Shown here: positions 63,890 through 64,000 of the stretch, piece by piece
How positions within the stretch are numbered: position 1 is the stretch's first letter
Layout: each line of letters starts with the position of its first letter
Assembly: GCF_007830115.1 (NCBI RefSeq)
Contig: NZ_VLKP01000002.1
Location: 62,001 to 126,000 of the forward strand
Source of the DNA: Aerolutibacter ruishenii
GTDB lineage: Bacteria > Pseudomonadota > Gammaproteobacteria > Xanthomonadales > Xanthomonadaceae
Length of the DNA stretch: 64,000 bases
Reading direction: 5' to 3'
The notes under the pieces: model-generated
Seen by the model: only the letters and a program-made list of their open reading frames with translations
Told to the model about the DNA's origin: nothing
Database searches by the model: none
Position numbers and translations under genes: made by a program

Positions 63890-64000
63890 GAGGGTGTTCT
63901 CCAAGGTTGAACCATGGGGGGCAGTCTCGCGGGGGCGCTGTTGCGGCGGCGTGAGCGCAGCGCCGATACGGCATTGGTTCAGGTGCCACGCGGCTTGGCG

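Overview
The window is a very GC-rich (visibly about 65-70% G+C), gene-dense stretch of a gammaproteobacterial chromosome. Family content points to the Xanthomonadaceae/Lysobacteraceae (Lysobacter-Luteimonas-Xanthomonas type): an ECF43-like sigma factor paired with a TPR-bearing Ser/Thr kinase, TatABC behind a SYLF lipid-binding protein, monomeric NADP-dependent isocitrate dehydrogenase, long-form PlsB, a YtrA-type GntR/ABC operon, and many promoters whose -10 box sits directly before the start codon. The genus is an inference. No tRNA, rRNA, CRISPR array, prophage or insertion sequence was seen.

Layout. 1-21.7 kb is mostly housekeeping: the end of an MHS-type MFS transporter, an EF-hand protein, mutM, the sigma factor/kinase pair, tdk, rep, an e(P4)-type acid phosphatase, a lipoprotein next to plsB, a DUF465 protein, ttcA, rdgC, a YgjP-type metallopeptidase, a hydrolase coupled to hemH, a SYLF protein and tatABC. 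21.7-25.9 kb has lower GC and poorer codon usage: a yiaA-like membrane gene, then a type VI secretion (T6SS) lipase effector (DUF2235/Tle1-like), a DUF3304 lipoprotein (probable immunity protein) and a DUF4123 adaptor. 25.9-42.2 kb is the T6SS locus. The leftward operon reads TPR-protein, tssB, tssC, hcp, tssE, tssF, tssG, clpV, orphan gene, vgrG, adaptor, immunity, effector; tssJ, tssK and tssL run rightward. tssM, tssA and a PAAR gene are not here.

42.4-64 kb returns to housekeeping and accessory genes: cytochrome c5, a nuclease lipoprotein, an alpha/beta hydrolase, zapE, an M20 amidohydrolase, queF, a LysM protein with a duplicated N-terminus, two divergent SEC-C proteins, a ferric-reductase-like flavocytochrome behind a perfect FNR box, icd, a DUF4344 metallopeptidase, the GntR/ABC operon, an exported methyltransferase-like lipoprotein, rluE, a DMT transporter, a receiver-histidine kinase fusion and a small membrane protein.

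How the parts may connect. The best-defined system is the T6SS with its VgrG-delivered lipase. The sigma factor has DATA in place of the acidic DAED motif of region 2.2, which puts a threonine where its partner kinase could add charge by phosphorylation. Related pairs control T6SS in Xanthomonas citri, so a link to the T6SS 35 kb away is a reasonable but untested idea. The clearest regulatory site is the FNR box centred 41.5 bases upstream of the predicted start of the flavocytochrome transcript.
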